Below are positions 15,856 to 23,250 of a stretch of DNA of 64,000 bases, one piece after another. This DNA is from Methanomethylovorans sp041447285. Its GTDB lineage: Archaea; Halobacteriota; Methanosarcinia; Methanosarcinales; Methanosarcinaceae. A program made the position numbers and the translations under genes. The stretch is from contig NZ_JBGMEB010000026.1 in the NCBI RefSeq assembly GCF_041447285.1, positions 3,791 through 67,790 of the forward strand, in the 5' to 3' direction. The stretch's first letter is position 1. Each line of letters begins with the position of its first letter. The notes under the pieces were generated by a model. It ran no database searches. It saw only the letters and a list, made by a program, of their open reading frames with translations, and had not been told where the DNA came from.

Positions 15856-17082
15856 TTAAATAGCTTTCTCACCAATCTTGGCAATTGTCTCATCTATACT
15901 TGCCTTCAGTTCATCAGGTATACCCTGAATACCCACATCAAGGAAACCTCTCACAATCATTCCGACAGCTTCTTCCTCAGTAAGACCACGAGCCATAAGG
16001 TATTCTATTTGCTCCCTGGCAATCCTGCCCACAGCAGCTTCATGGGAAAGCTCAATATCTTCAACATTTGCTTCTAGGATGGGTATAGCCCTCTGAGTAC
16101 CTTCCTTCGAAAGCACAAGACCATGACATTCAAGGTGTCCTTTTGCTCCATCGGCATTGCCTATCATTTCACCCCTTGCAATGACTGTTCCACCGGTGGT
16201 GATAGTCCTTGAGATCAGCTCTGCCTTCGTATCAGGAGCATCAAATATTACCCTGCTTCCGAGATCCAGCTCGGAGCCGGGGTGAGCCACACCTATGCTG
16301 TTCAGTCGTGTAAACGCTCCTTTTCCTTTAAGGTGGACTGTCGGATACATCTGGACTGACTTAACCGGTTTGAGAGTAATATAATTGTTGATGTAAGTGC
16401 CGCCTTCTTCAACATGCACCACAGTACGGGGTCTGACACCTATTTGTTCAGCCCAGTTATGTATCATAGTAAAGTTAAGGGTAGCTCCCTTTTTCACATA
16501 CATTTCTGAAATTCCGAGATGTAATCCCTTTTCCACACCCTTTCTGGTGGAACATCCCGTAATTACATCAAGCTGTGCACCTTCTTCTACAACTATTATA
16601 TTATGCACAGTTTGCGAAACTTGTTTGGAACCAATTAGCAGGCATGTCTGGACGGGCATTTTGGATTTTTTTCCTGCGGGAGCGCGGATAAAATAGCCAT
16701 CTGCGTCCTGCAAGTAGGTCATAGCAGTATATTTGTCTGCATCAGGTTTCACAAGCTTCCAGAAATAATCCTTCACCCAGTCGTATTTCTTAATAGCGTC
16801 CTGAAGGGACATGAGCTCAACTTCATCGTCCTGTTTGACAGATGCATGCGAGACTGCATTGTTAAGCATGATGAAAGTGCCACTGCGGTTTTCCTCACTG
16901 GGTACAACACCCACATTTAAGAGCGTTTTCTGATCATCTGCACTGAGAGTCAGAAGATCCTCTGTAACCTCTACCTCTTTGCTGGCTAGCTGATAATCAT
17001 CAAGGTTTAAATCCTCACCATAGGCAGCACTCTTCTTAAGCGCATCTTCTGCCTTTTTCTTCAGCGAAAGTTCATCTTGCAT
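15856..17082 (-). CDS. sufB: SufB/SufD-family Fe-S cluster assembly scaffold
   Basis: A protein of about 408 residues is read from the ATG at 17082, spaced eight bases from GAGGAG; the GTG at 17091 lies too close to that site. The long beta-helix core (GAQLDVITGCSTRKG, HLGISEMYVKKGATLNFTMIHNWAE) and the C-terminal helices (ARGLTEEEAVGMIVRGF) are the SufBD signature. With the SufC ATPase it forms the scaffold complex that builds Fe-S clusters, which methanogens need in large amounts. It overlaps the sufC end by about 22 bp, so the pair is coupled. Archaeal genomes usually carry this minimal SufBC pair without SufE or SufS nearby, as here. Confidence 0.93.
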   Translation of the reverse strand: MQDELSLKKKAEDALKKSAAYGEDLNLDDYQLASKEVEVTEDLLTLSADDQKTLLNVGVVPSEENRSGTFIMLNNAVSHASVKQDDEVELMSLQDAIKKYDWVKDYFWKLVKPDADKYTAMTYLQDADGYFIRAPAGKKSKMPVQTCLLIGSKQVSQTVHNIIVVEEGAQLDVITGCSTRKGVEKGLHLGISEMYVKKGATLNFTMIHNWAEQIGVRPRTVVHVEEGGTYINNYITLKPVKSVQMYPTVHLKGKGAFTRLNSIGVAHPGSELDLGSRVIFDAPDTKAELISRTITTGGTVIARGEMIGNADGAKGHLECHGLVLSKEGTQRAIPILEANVEDIELSHEAAVGRIAREQIEYLMARGLTEEEAVGMIVRGFLDVGIQGIPDELKASIDETIAKIGEKAI

Positions 17083-17807
17083 TTGATACACTCCTCATAC
17101 CCCTGTGATTTAATGTCCTGCAGCATCTCGTGCGGGTTACCGGAACACATCACTGTTCCATTGCATAGTATAAATCCTCTATCTGCTTCCACATAGTCCA
17201 GTACCTGACCGGTATGGGTGATGATAAGGGCCGATTTACCATGTTTACATCTTTCTCCCGCACATTTACCACGGCCACTCAAAAGGTTCTTGATAGTGAT
17301 GCCAAGTTGCTCAATGCTCACGAGATCTACTCCGGATTCAGGCTCATCAAGCAACACCATATCAGGATTCTGTACTGACAACTGCAATAGCTCTGATCTT
17401 TTGATCTCTCCGCCTGAGAAACCTACATTTATGTCCCTGTCAAGGAAACGCACCATGTCCAGTGTCTCAGCAATCTCATCATATTCACTGCCACTTTTAG
17501 AAACTACGTCTAAAAGACTACGCAGTTTTACTCCGCTCATGTTTGGCGGCCTCTGGGTCATTATCCCAAGCCCCATTTTTGCCCGTTCGTAGACGGACAT
17601 ATTTGTGATGTCTTCACCTTTGAAAATGATCTTTCCTTTAACTACTTTATAACCTGAGAATCCCATCAGGGTCATCAGCAAAGCTGATTTACCTGCACCG
17701 TTCGGTCCAAAAAGTACATTTTTATAGCCGTCCTCGACATTAAGGTTAATACCATTAAGGATTCGACGGCCCCCAATTTCTACGGTAAGGTCTTGTATCT
17801 CCAGCAT
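17061..17807 (-). CDS. sufC: Fe-S cluster assembly ATPase SufC
   Basis: This 248-residue ABC-type ATPase has GPNGAGKSALLMTL as Walker A, FSGGEIKRSELLQ as the signature motif, and MVLLDEPESGVD as Walker B with the SufC-typical ESGVD. A Cys/Lys-rich insert (GKCAGERCKHGKSA) lies after the LSGRG segment, slightly longer than in many SufC proteins. SufC drives conformational change of SufB during cluster assembly. The gene starts at ATG 17807 behind AAGGGGGACATAT and is preceded by a TATA-like CTATAAATAAAG near 17849-17860. It is the first gene of the sufCB operon. Confidence 0.95.
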   Translation of the reverse strand: MLEIQDLTVEIGGRRILNGINLNVEDGYKNVLFGPNGAGKSALLMTLMGFSGYKVVKGKIIFKGEDITNMSVYERAKMGLGIMTQRPPNMSGVKLRSLLDVVSKSGSEYDEIAETLDMVRFLDRDINVGFSGGEIKRSELLQLSVQNPDMVLLDEPESGVDLVSIEQLGITIKNLLSGRGKCAGERCKHGKSALIITHTGQVLDYVEADRGFILCNGTVMCSGNPHEMLQDIKSQGYEECIKCKMNFR

Positions 17808-17848
17808 ATATGTCCCCCTTGAGAGAGCGAAGTTATATCCATCGGGTC

Positions 17849-17860
17849 TTTATTTATAGA
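17849..17860 (-). promoter_or_regulatory. TATA box of sufCB
   Basis: On the minus strand CTATAAATAAAG lies about 45 bases upstream of the sufC ATG, the usual arrangement for an archaeal promoter with a short leader carrying AAGGGGG. It was assigned by eye. Confidence 0.45.
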
Positions 17861-17934
17861 TTTCCACTTGTTAACGGCGTAAACTTCCGTGCAAGTGAAG
17901 TCTTGCATGTGTCAAAAACACAAAAGCATTAAAC

Positions 17935-18171
17935 TCATTTTTTGATTGTGCCTACAACAGGGCATGCATCCAAGGCAAATGACTCATGTGGAGCTTCTGT
18001 GTCAAGAGCTTCAGTGAGATCATTGCCAGCTTCATGCAATCCCATGTGCTCTCCTTCTGACCAGAAAACACTCTCAGTTACATCGTATACTTTTCCATTG
18101 TACACGACATAAGCCTTTTCTCCATCTTTTCCGTTGTAACGGGCAATCTCTTCAACTGTAAACTCCTGCAT
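17935..18171 (-). CDS. Cytochrome-b5-like heme/steroid-binding domain protein
   Basis: A 78-residue single-domain protein is read from ATG 18171, eight bases after AAGGAG. The frame opens three codons earlier at a GTG. FTVEEIARYNG opens the domain, followed by AYVVYNGKVYDVTE and a GEHMGLHEAGNDLTEAL helix pair in the place of the heme-binding HPGG region of cytochrome b5. The His residues there could be heme ligands, but the canonical HPGG is not kept, so steroid-type or altered heme binding is possible. It has no signal peptide and should be cytoplasmic. The gene is monocistronic. Small proteins of this family are common in methanogens and their partner is unknown. Confidence 0.8.
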   Translation of the reverse strand: MQEFTVEEIARYNGKDGEKAYVVYNGKVYDVTESVFWSEGEHMGLHEAGNDLTEALDTEAPHESFALDACPVVGTIKK

Positions 18172-18328
18172 ATATAACACTCCTTATACCGAATAACAAA
18201 GGAGATTGAAAATGAAAAAGCATAAACCTTTCCCTTTGATTTCATTTTTTATAGTGAACGTGCGTATGGAGAAAACAGAATGAATGGAAGAAAACAGGAT
18301 TGATATTTTAGAACATATCAGAATGTGA

Positions 18329-18754
18329 TCAATCGTACAGTTTTACCATTGAAACATGTTCAATCCCTGCACCATCAAACACATCACCAAATTCACTAAA
18401 CCCAAATATTCTATAGAATCCAATTGCACTGACCTGGGAATCAAGATCTAATCTTTTAATGCCCTCTGATTCAGCTTTTTCTAATAACCTTTTCATCAAA
18501 TATCTTCCAATATCCATTCCTCTGTATTGTTTAAGAACGCATATTCTGCCCAGTTTGAAGTATTTTCCATTATAGAATAACCTGCCCGTAGCTATTGGTA
18601 TGTTGTTATCAAATACCAGTAAATGGTGTGCTTGTTCGTCGAATTCATCCCTTTCCATTGATCCTGGAACCTTTTGTTCCTCGACAAACACTACCTTCCT
18701 TACTTTGAAGGCTTCTTCAAATCCTTCTTTTCCATTAATCCATTTATAATTCAT
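18329..18754 (-). CDS. GNAT-family N-acetyltransferase (ElaA-like)
   Basis: This 141-residue protein has the GNAT core: FKVRKVVFVEEQKVPG at the start, GRICVLKQYRGMDIGRYLMKRLLEKAE carrying the acetyl-CoA loop (Q/R-x-x-G-x-G/A) near residue 90-100, and GFYRIFGFSEFGDVFDGAG at the end. The sequence reads most like the ElaA/YjcF group of small acetyltransferases whose substrates are unknown. It faces away from the amino-acid ABC operon across a 257-bp divergent region and is transcribed alone. The ATG at 18754 is the likely start; no strong ribosome binding site is visible. Confidence 0.85.
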   Translation of the reverse strand: MNYKWINGKEGFEEAFKVRKVVFVEEQKVPGSMERDEFDEQAHHLLVFDNNIPIATGRLFYNGKYFKLGRICVLKQYRGMDIGRYLMKRLLEKAESEGIKRLDLDSQVSAIGFYRIFGFSEFGDVFDGAGIEHVSMVKLYD

Positions 18755-18940
18755 GAGTTCACATAGTTCAGATTATGATTATGGATAATATTAGTATTTG
18801 CACATCTCACTACCATAATCAAATATTATGTGAGAGTAAAATAGAAGCACACATTTGATATAATATTCATTTTAAAGATATATAAAAGATAGATTGCTGA
18901 AAAACAGTATACAGCTTCCAAAAAATTGCTGCTTATTATA

Positions 18941-19011
18941 AAAACGAAAGCCTTATTTAATGTTTGGAATTTATGCTAACTTATCCATAACTAAAGGCTA
19001 GGTGATCTATT
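18941..19011 (+). promoter_or_regulatory. Promoter/leader shared with the small lipoprotein gene
   Basis: AAAACGAAAG followed by TTATTTAA reads as a BRE plus TATA box. TATGCTAA and AAAGGCTAGGTGAT follow, and TTG 19012 is the start. The same series (AAAACGAAAG, TTTATAG, TATGCTAA, AAAGGCTAGGTGAT) recurs before the lipoprotein at 22222, which points to duplicated control regions. Confidence 0.5.
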
Positions 19012-19830
19012 TTGAAAAAAATATTCAACTTTATATTACTGGCACTGCTCGTCGTGTCTTTGGTAGCGATTTCCGGATGTGCCGACAAAACTGCAAATGA
19101 GAACACAAACCAGACTGCAGGACAGGCAGTAGCATCTGCCGGAACAGTTAATGAGAAAGTTTACGTGATTGGAACAGAACCATATTTCCCACCATTCGAA
19201 TATGCTGATGCAAATGTCAGCAGCGAGATAATTGGTTTTGATGTTGACCTCATGAACGCCATAGCTGCAGATCAGGGATTTAAGGTAGAATGGAAAGACC
19301 TTGAATTCGATGCTCTGATTCCAGCGCTGCAGTCTGGCCAGATCGATATAATCGTTTCAGGTATGACCATAACAGCCGAACGTGAAGACGCTGTAGACTT
19401 TACAGAACCTTATATCAACGCAGGTTTGGCCCTTGCAGTAGCTGCTGACAATGAGGAAATAAAAAGTGTTGATGATCTGAAAGGCAAGGTAGCTGCTGTA
19501 CAGCAAGGTTCAACCGGTTCCCTGGAAGCTGAAAAACTGAAAGCCGAAGGCAAGATCGGAGATATAATCTACCTTGCACATGTGAATGATATAATTCTAA
19601 ACATCCAGAACGGCCGTGCAGACTTTACAATCAATGATCTGCCAGTCACCCAGGCTTATATGAGTCAGAATCCTGGTGTCATAAAGATCGTGGATGATGA
19701 AATTACAAGTGATGCCTATGGATTCGCTGTGAAAACTGGTAACACTGAACTTCTGACCATGTTGAACCAGGGTCTTGAGAACGTCAAGAAAGATGGAACA
19801 TATGATCAGATAATGGATAAATACTTCTGA
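19012..19830 (+). CDS. Polar amino-acid ABC transporter substrate-binding lipoprotein
   Basis: This 272-residue protein starts at TTG 19012 behind AGGTGAT. The signal peptide ends in a lipobox-like AISGCAD, so Cys23 is probably lipid-modified, and a short Asn/Thr linker follows. The mature part is a family 3 solute-binding protein: EPYFPPFEYAD, IIGFDVDLMNAIA, DALIPALQSGQIDIIVSGMTIT and REDAVDFTEPY are the standard segments for binding Arg/Lys/His, Gln or Cys-type amino acids. A strong hairpin lies after the stop and before the permease gene 166 bp on, which would favour production of more binding protein than permease. The exact amino acid cannot be told. Confidence 0.93.
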   Translation: MKKIFNFILLALLVVSLVAISGCADKTANENTNQTAGQAVASAGTVNEKVYVIGTEPYFPPFEYADANVSSEIIGFDVDLMNAIAADQGFKVEWKDLEFDALIPALQSGQIDIIVSGMTITAEREDAVDFTEPYINAGLALAVAADNEEIKSVDDLKGKVAAVQQGSTGSLEAEKLKAEGKIGDIIYLAHVNDIILNIQNGRADFTINDLPVTQAYMSQNPGVIKIVDDEITSDAYGFAVKTGNTELLTMLNQGLENVKKDGTYDQIMDKYF

Positions 19831-19842
19831 ACATCTTAGTGG

Positions 19843-19875
19843 CATGCAACAAATGTTGCATGTCATTGTTTTTAT
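19843..19875 (+). terminator. Intra-operon hairpin with T-run
   Basis: CATGCAAC and GTTGCATG pair perfectly around AAAT and are followed by TCATTGTTTTTATC. Between the binding-protein and permease genes it probably acts as a partial terminator or mRNA-end stabiliser. Confidence 0.6.
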
Positions 19876-19996
19876 CAAATACGAGATGTTTGAATGTATA
19901 TCTGAGTAGCCTTCATCGCTATGTTTATATTTAGCCAGGTATTGGCTATAAAAGCAGTTTTTCAATAATTTTCCAATACATGCCGAGGTAGTAAAG

Positions 19997-20689
19997 TTGT
20001 CTCTGTTGGATACATATCTTAGTCACATCGTAAAAGTCTTCCCTGACCTTCTTCTAGGATCTATGGTGACAATAGAGGTCACAAGCCTTGGCGTATTTTT
20101 TGGTCTGATACTGGGAACTATAGCAGGACTTGGAAAAATATCCAGAAACAAATTTTTACGTTTTCCATCTATTGCTTATGTAGATTTTATCAGAGGAACA
20201 CCTCTTCTGGTACAGATACTGCTGTTTTACTACGGCATTCCAGGACTTTTCTCAAATGTAACAGGCAGACCTCTGTCTATTGATCCTATTCTTGCAGGTA
20301 TCATAGTGTGCAGTATAAATAGTGGTGCCTACATTGCAGAAATCGTGCGTGCAGGTGTTCAGTCTATTGACAGAGGTCAGATGGAAGCAGCTCGCTCATT
20401 AGGAATGACAGAAAGAATGGCTATGAAAGAGATCATTCTTCCTCAGGCATTCAGGAGAATAGTGCCACCTCTTGGTAATGAATTTATAGCACTTCTTAAG
20501 GACTCATCTCTTTTAGCTGTCATCGGAGTACACGAATTACTAAAGAATGGCCAACTTTACATTTCAAGGACCTTTGCATCTTTTCCAGTGTACATAGCTA
20601 TAGCCCTTATGTATCTTATAATGACCATTGCAATATCCAGGCTTGTTGCATATTCAGAGAGGAGGCTTGGTGTCAGTGATAGTAATTAA
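19997..20689 (+). CDS. Polar amino-acid ABC transporter permease
   Basis: This 230-residue membrane protein starts at TTG 19997 (SLLDTYLSHIVKVFPDLLLG). It has five hydrophobic segments and the HisM/GlnP-type features: YVDFIRGTPLLVQILLFYYG near residues 60-80 and the ATPase-coupling EAARSLGMTERMAMKEIILPQAFR near 130-155. It forms the membrane channel, probably as a homodimer because only one permease is encoded. The ATPase gene overlaps its last 20 bases, so the two are translationally coupled. Confidence 0.93.
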   Translation: MSLLDTYLSHIVKVFPDLLLGSMVTIEVTSLGVFFGLILGTIAGLGKISRNKFLRFPSIAYVDFIRGTPLLVQILLFYYGIPGLFSNVTGRPLSIDPILAGIIVCSINSGAYIAEIVRAGVQSIDRGQMEAARSLGMTERMAMKEIILPQAFRRIVPPLGNEFIALLKDSSLLAVIGVHELLKNGQLYISRTFASFPVYIAIALMYLIMTIAISRLVAYSERRLGVSDSN

Positions 20690-21398
20690 AGATCTCTATA
20701 AAAGCTTTGGAGACCTCCAGGTCCTCAAAGGCATATCAGTTCAGGTGAAGGATAGCGAGGTGGTGTGTGTAATAGGGCCATCAGGGTCCGGAAAGAGCAC
20801 TTTTCTGCGCTGCATCAACCTTCTGGAAACGCCTACTTCAGGAGATATCTGGATCGATGGAGAGAAAATAACAGATCCGCAGATAAATATCAATAAAATA
20901 AGGGAAGAAGCGGGTATGGTTTTCCAGCATTTCAATCTCTTTCCCCATAAAACTACACTTGAGAATGTATCTCTTGCTCTTATCAAAGTCCGAAAGCTTC
21001 CTAAAGAAGAGGCTGAAAGAAGAGCACTGGAGATTTTGAGAAAAGTTGGACTGGAAGATAAAGCTCATGTATATCCTGCAGCCCTCTCCGGCGGACAAAA
21101 ACAGCGCGTGGCAATAGCACGTGCTTTAGCGATGCGTCCGAAGGTTATGCTTTTCGATGAACCAACTTCCGCCCTGGATCCTGAAATGGTAGGGGAAGTA
21201 TTGAATGTCATGAAAGACCTGGCAAAGATGGGGATGACGATGGTAGTAGTCACTCATGAAATAGGGTTTGCGCGGGAAGTCAGCGACAGAGTACTTTTCA
21301 TTGACGACGGCAGAATAGTAGAAGAAGGGACACCTCAAGACATATTCAGCCATGCAAAAAGCGAGAGAACCATTGCTTTTCTGAGCAAAGTTCTTTAA
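20670..21398 (+). CDS. Polar amino-acid ABC transporter ATP-binding protein
   Basis: The 242-residue ATPase is read from GTG 20670 (or GTG 20676), close behind GAGGAGG; the longer frame from 20628 lies wholly inside the permease gene. Motifs are GPSGSGKSTFLRCIN (Walker A), FQHFNLFPHKTTLENV (Q-loop), ALSGGQKQRVAIARAL (signature) and VMLFDEPTSALDPEMVGEVL (Walker B), the GlnQ/HisP type. It powers uptake by the preceding permease. The gene ends four bases inside the convergent GNAT gene. Confidence 0.94.
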   Translation: MSVIVIKDLYKSFGDLQVLKGISVQVKDSEVVCVIGPSGSGKSTFLRCINLLETPTSGDIWIDGEKITDPQININKIREEAGMVFQHFNLFPHKTTLENVSLALIKVRKLPKEEAERRALEILRKVGLEDKAHVYPAALSGGQKQRVAIARALAMRPKVMLFDEPTSALDPEMVGEVLNVMKDLAKMGMTMVVVTHEIGFAREVSDRVLFIDDGRIVEEGTPQDIFSHAKSERTIAFLSKVL

Positions 21399-21895
21399 AC
21401 TATTTTAGAACATATATCTGAAATCATTTTCTCATCCAGGCGGTATATTACCCAGTCATCAAGTAGGTGAGCACCGAAACTTTCGTAGAACTTACGTGCA
21501 GGATTCCACTGCAATGCACTCCATTCCATACGCCCGCAATCACGTTCCCTGGCTATCTGGACACACTTTTTAAATAAAGCGGCTCCAATCCCTTTTCCAC
21601 GATGCTCAGGAAGCACATATATGTCTTCCAGGTAAAGACCGGGCTTTCCTACAAAGGTCGAAAAATTGTGGAAAAATACTACAAAACCCACGGGTTCAGC
21701 ATCAAGTTCAGCTATGAGTGCTTCAGCATATGGCCTGTCCCCAAAAAAAGCCTTTGTAAGCGACTCCTCGGTAGCCGATACCATATGACTTAGATGTTCA
21801 AATTCTGCAATTCCTTTTACGAAATTTAAAAGCAAAGGCACGTCTTCAACATCAGCATTGCGGATAATAAGGTTGGAGTGTGAAGTATTGTTCAT
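21395..21895 (-). CDS. GNAT-family N-acetyltransferase (diamine acetyltransferase-like)
   Basis: This 166-residue protein opens with IIRNADVEDVPLLLNFVKGIAEFE and carries FVGKPGLYLEDIYVLPEHRGKGIGAALFKK and WNPARKFYESFGA, the layout of the spermidine/spermine (SSAT) and thialysine acetyltransferase group. The acetyl-CoA loop is HRGKGIG. It may acetylate polyamines or small amines. It is encoded alone, tail to tail with the amino-acid ABC operon with a 4-bp overlap of the stops. The substrate is inferred from overall similarity only. Confidence 0.88.
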   Translation of the reverse strand: MNNTSHSNLIIRNADVEDVPLLLNFVKGIAEFEHLSHMVSATEESLTKAFFGDRPYAEALIAELDAEPVGFVVFFHNFSTFVGKPGLYLEDIYVLPEHRGKGIGAALFKKCVQIARERDCGRMEWSALQWNPARKFYESFGAHLLDDWVIYRLDEKMISDICSKIV

Positions 21896-22221
21896 GTTTC
21901 TGTACTTGTAAATGATTATATTTAGAAACTATCTATTATTTCAGTACATTTATCATTTGTCAGATTTTTCAAAAATAACCGTAAAAAGAAATGTAATTTA
22001 AGAAAATCGAATTAATGGTCAATAACAAAAACGAAAGATTTATAGCAGATTGATCTTATGCTAATCATCGACTATATAGGGACTATATACCCTATAGAAA
22101 ATAGTCAAATGTTCGAATTTACAGCTAGTAGGTTTTTGAATATCAGATAACACACTGAAAATAAATCTAGTAGTTCTAAATCGACAATTCATAAGTAGGT
22201 ACGAAAGGCTAGGTGATTACT
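21896..22221 (+). promoter_or_regulatory. Long leader of the small lipoprotein with an inverted repeat
   Basis: This 326-bp gap has no gene that I can support. A BRE/TATA-like ACGAAAGATTTATAG lies at 22030-22044. An inverted repeat TATAGGG (22075-22081) and CCCTATA (22090-22096) surrounds ACTATATA and would fall at the start of the transcript. About 110 further bases precede the shared AAAGGCTAGGTGAT ribosome-binding block at 22205-22218. The AT-rich rest is featureless. Confidence 0.45.
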
Positions 22222-22476
22222 TTGAAGAAAATGCTCAATTTCTTGATATTAGGACTTCTGGTTATGGGTATAGTAGCCATTTCCGGTTGTGCAGACAACG
22301 CTGTAGAACAGGCTAATGACACCATGAATGATACTGCAGGCCAGGCTATGAATGCAACAGAGCAGGCAGTTACCAATGCAACCGAAAATGTTTCTACTGT
22401 AGTCGTCGCTGGCGCTGAAGAAACAGTGAATGCAACTGCAGCAGCTGTCAACGAAACCGTAAACGAGACAATCTAA
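22222..22476 (+). CDS. Small sequon-rich lipoprotein
   Basis: An 84-residue protein is read from TTG 22222, by analogy with the ABC binding protein, which has the same leader and an equivalent TTG. A GTG three codons earlier is the other option. The signal peptide MKKMLNFLILGLL ends in AISGCAD like that of the binding protein. The mature part of about 60 residues is Ala/Asn/Thr/Glu-rich and carries eight N-x-S/T sequons (NDT twice, NAT three times, NVS, NET twice). It has no folded domain. It could be a heavily N-glycosylated surface peptide, a spacer, or a shortened copy of the binding protein. Two terminator hairpins follow it. Confidence 0.7.
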   Translation: MKKMLNFLILGLLVMGIVAISGCADNAVEQANDTMNDTAGQAMNATEQAVTNATENVSTVVVAGAEETVNATAAAVNETVNETI

Positions 22477-22493
22477 ATATATCACTAAAACCA

Positions 22494-22560
22494 TTGTTGC
22501 AAGCAAAAGATTTGCAACAACAGGTAGATGCAATCTCTATTGCATCTTTTCACTTTTTTT
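22494..22560 (+). terminator. Tandem hairpins with T-run
   Basis: TTGTTGCAA and TTGCAACAA (22494-22520) form a nine-base-pair stem. GATGCAA and TTGCATC (22527-22546) form a second stem followed by TTTTCACTTTTTTTA. This is a strong terminator layout. The first stem resembles the hairpin after the amino-acid binding-protein gene. Confidence 0.65.
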
Positions 22561-22705
22561 ATCTGTCCTTATTTTACTACAGGATCTTTAGCGATTGGAA
22601 GATCGATCTGTCATTGCAGATTTTTCAGGAATCAGTTCTATGCCATTTGTGAATGGTTTTCAACTATTTGCACAAAAAAGAAAACAAGGAAAGAAGAGGT
22701 GAGAA

Positions 22706-23233
22706 TCACTGTCTTTCAATGACCTTTTTTCCCTTTTCCATGGGTACTATAGTTAATTGTCCACCTGGTAATGACTGTCTTAAAGGATCAGCTGTAGCTA
22801 TACGATCCAGAGTTATAGCAATGGCCGCAACTTCAGAATGGGGCTGATTACCCACTGCAATATTCCAGTCGGCAAGATCATATATTTCCGGAGGGACTTT
22901 CTCGGCACCGACAACAATCATAAGCTGTTCGCATTGCTTAAGATCATCCACAGCATTCGGAAGGTTTACGCCATACATGGAGAGGTGGCAGACCTTGCCG
23001 CCTGCGTCTTTCCATTTTTTAACTTCATGCTTCCAGTTGACATCATTGGTAACATAAAAGTCGCCTCCCCAGCGGGTGGCTACATCTTCAATGTTCTGCT
23101 TGATGCTGGGATCATCAGAAGCAAGCAGCATGCCTTCAGCACCTAGTGCTCTGGCTGTGAGACCTACATGAGTGGTTATACGTTTATCCCTGAAGGCCCT
23201 GTGACCAATGCGTAAAATAACTATTCTTCCCAT
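22706..23233 (-). CDS. trm56: tRNA (cytidine(56)-2'-O)-methyltransferase aTrm56
   Basis: A 175-residue protein is read from ATG 23233 (MGRIVILRIGHR); a GTG four codons upstream is the alternative. RIGHRAFRDKRITTHVGLTARALGA at the start and the SPOUT knot region MIVVGAEKVPPEIYDLADWNIAVGNQPHSEVAALA-like segment near the end define aTrm56, the archaeal SPOUT enzyme that methylates the ribose of C56 in the T-loop of tRNAs. Its length is at the usual 170-190. It follows the AMP phosphorylase gene by a few bases in one operon. Both touch nucleotide or RNA metabolism but no direct link is known. Confidence 0.93.
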   Translation of the reverse strand: MGRIVILRIGHRAFRDKRITTHVGLTARALGAEGMLLASDDPSIKQNIEDVATRWGGDFYVTNDVNWKHEVKKWKDAGGKVCHLSMYGVNLPNAVDDLKQCEQLMIVVGAEKVPPEIYDLADWNIAVGNQPHSEVAAIAITLDRIATADPLRQSLPGGQLTIVPMEKGKKVIERQ

Positions 23234-23250
23234 TTTTTTCAGCACCGTTA

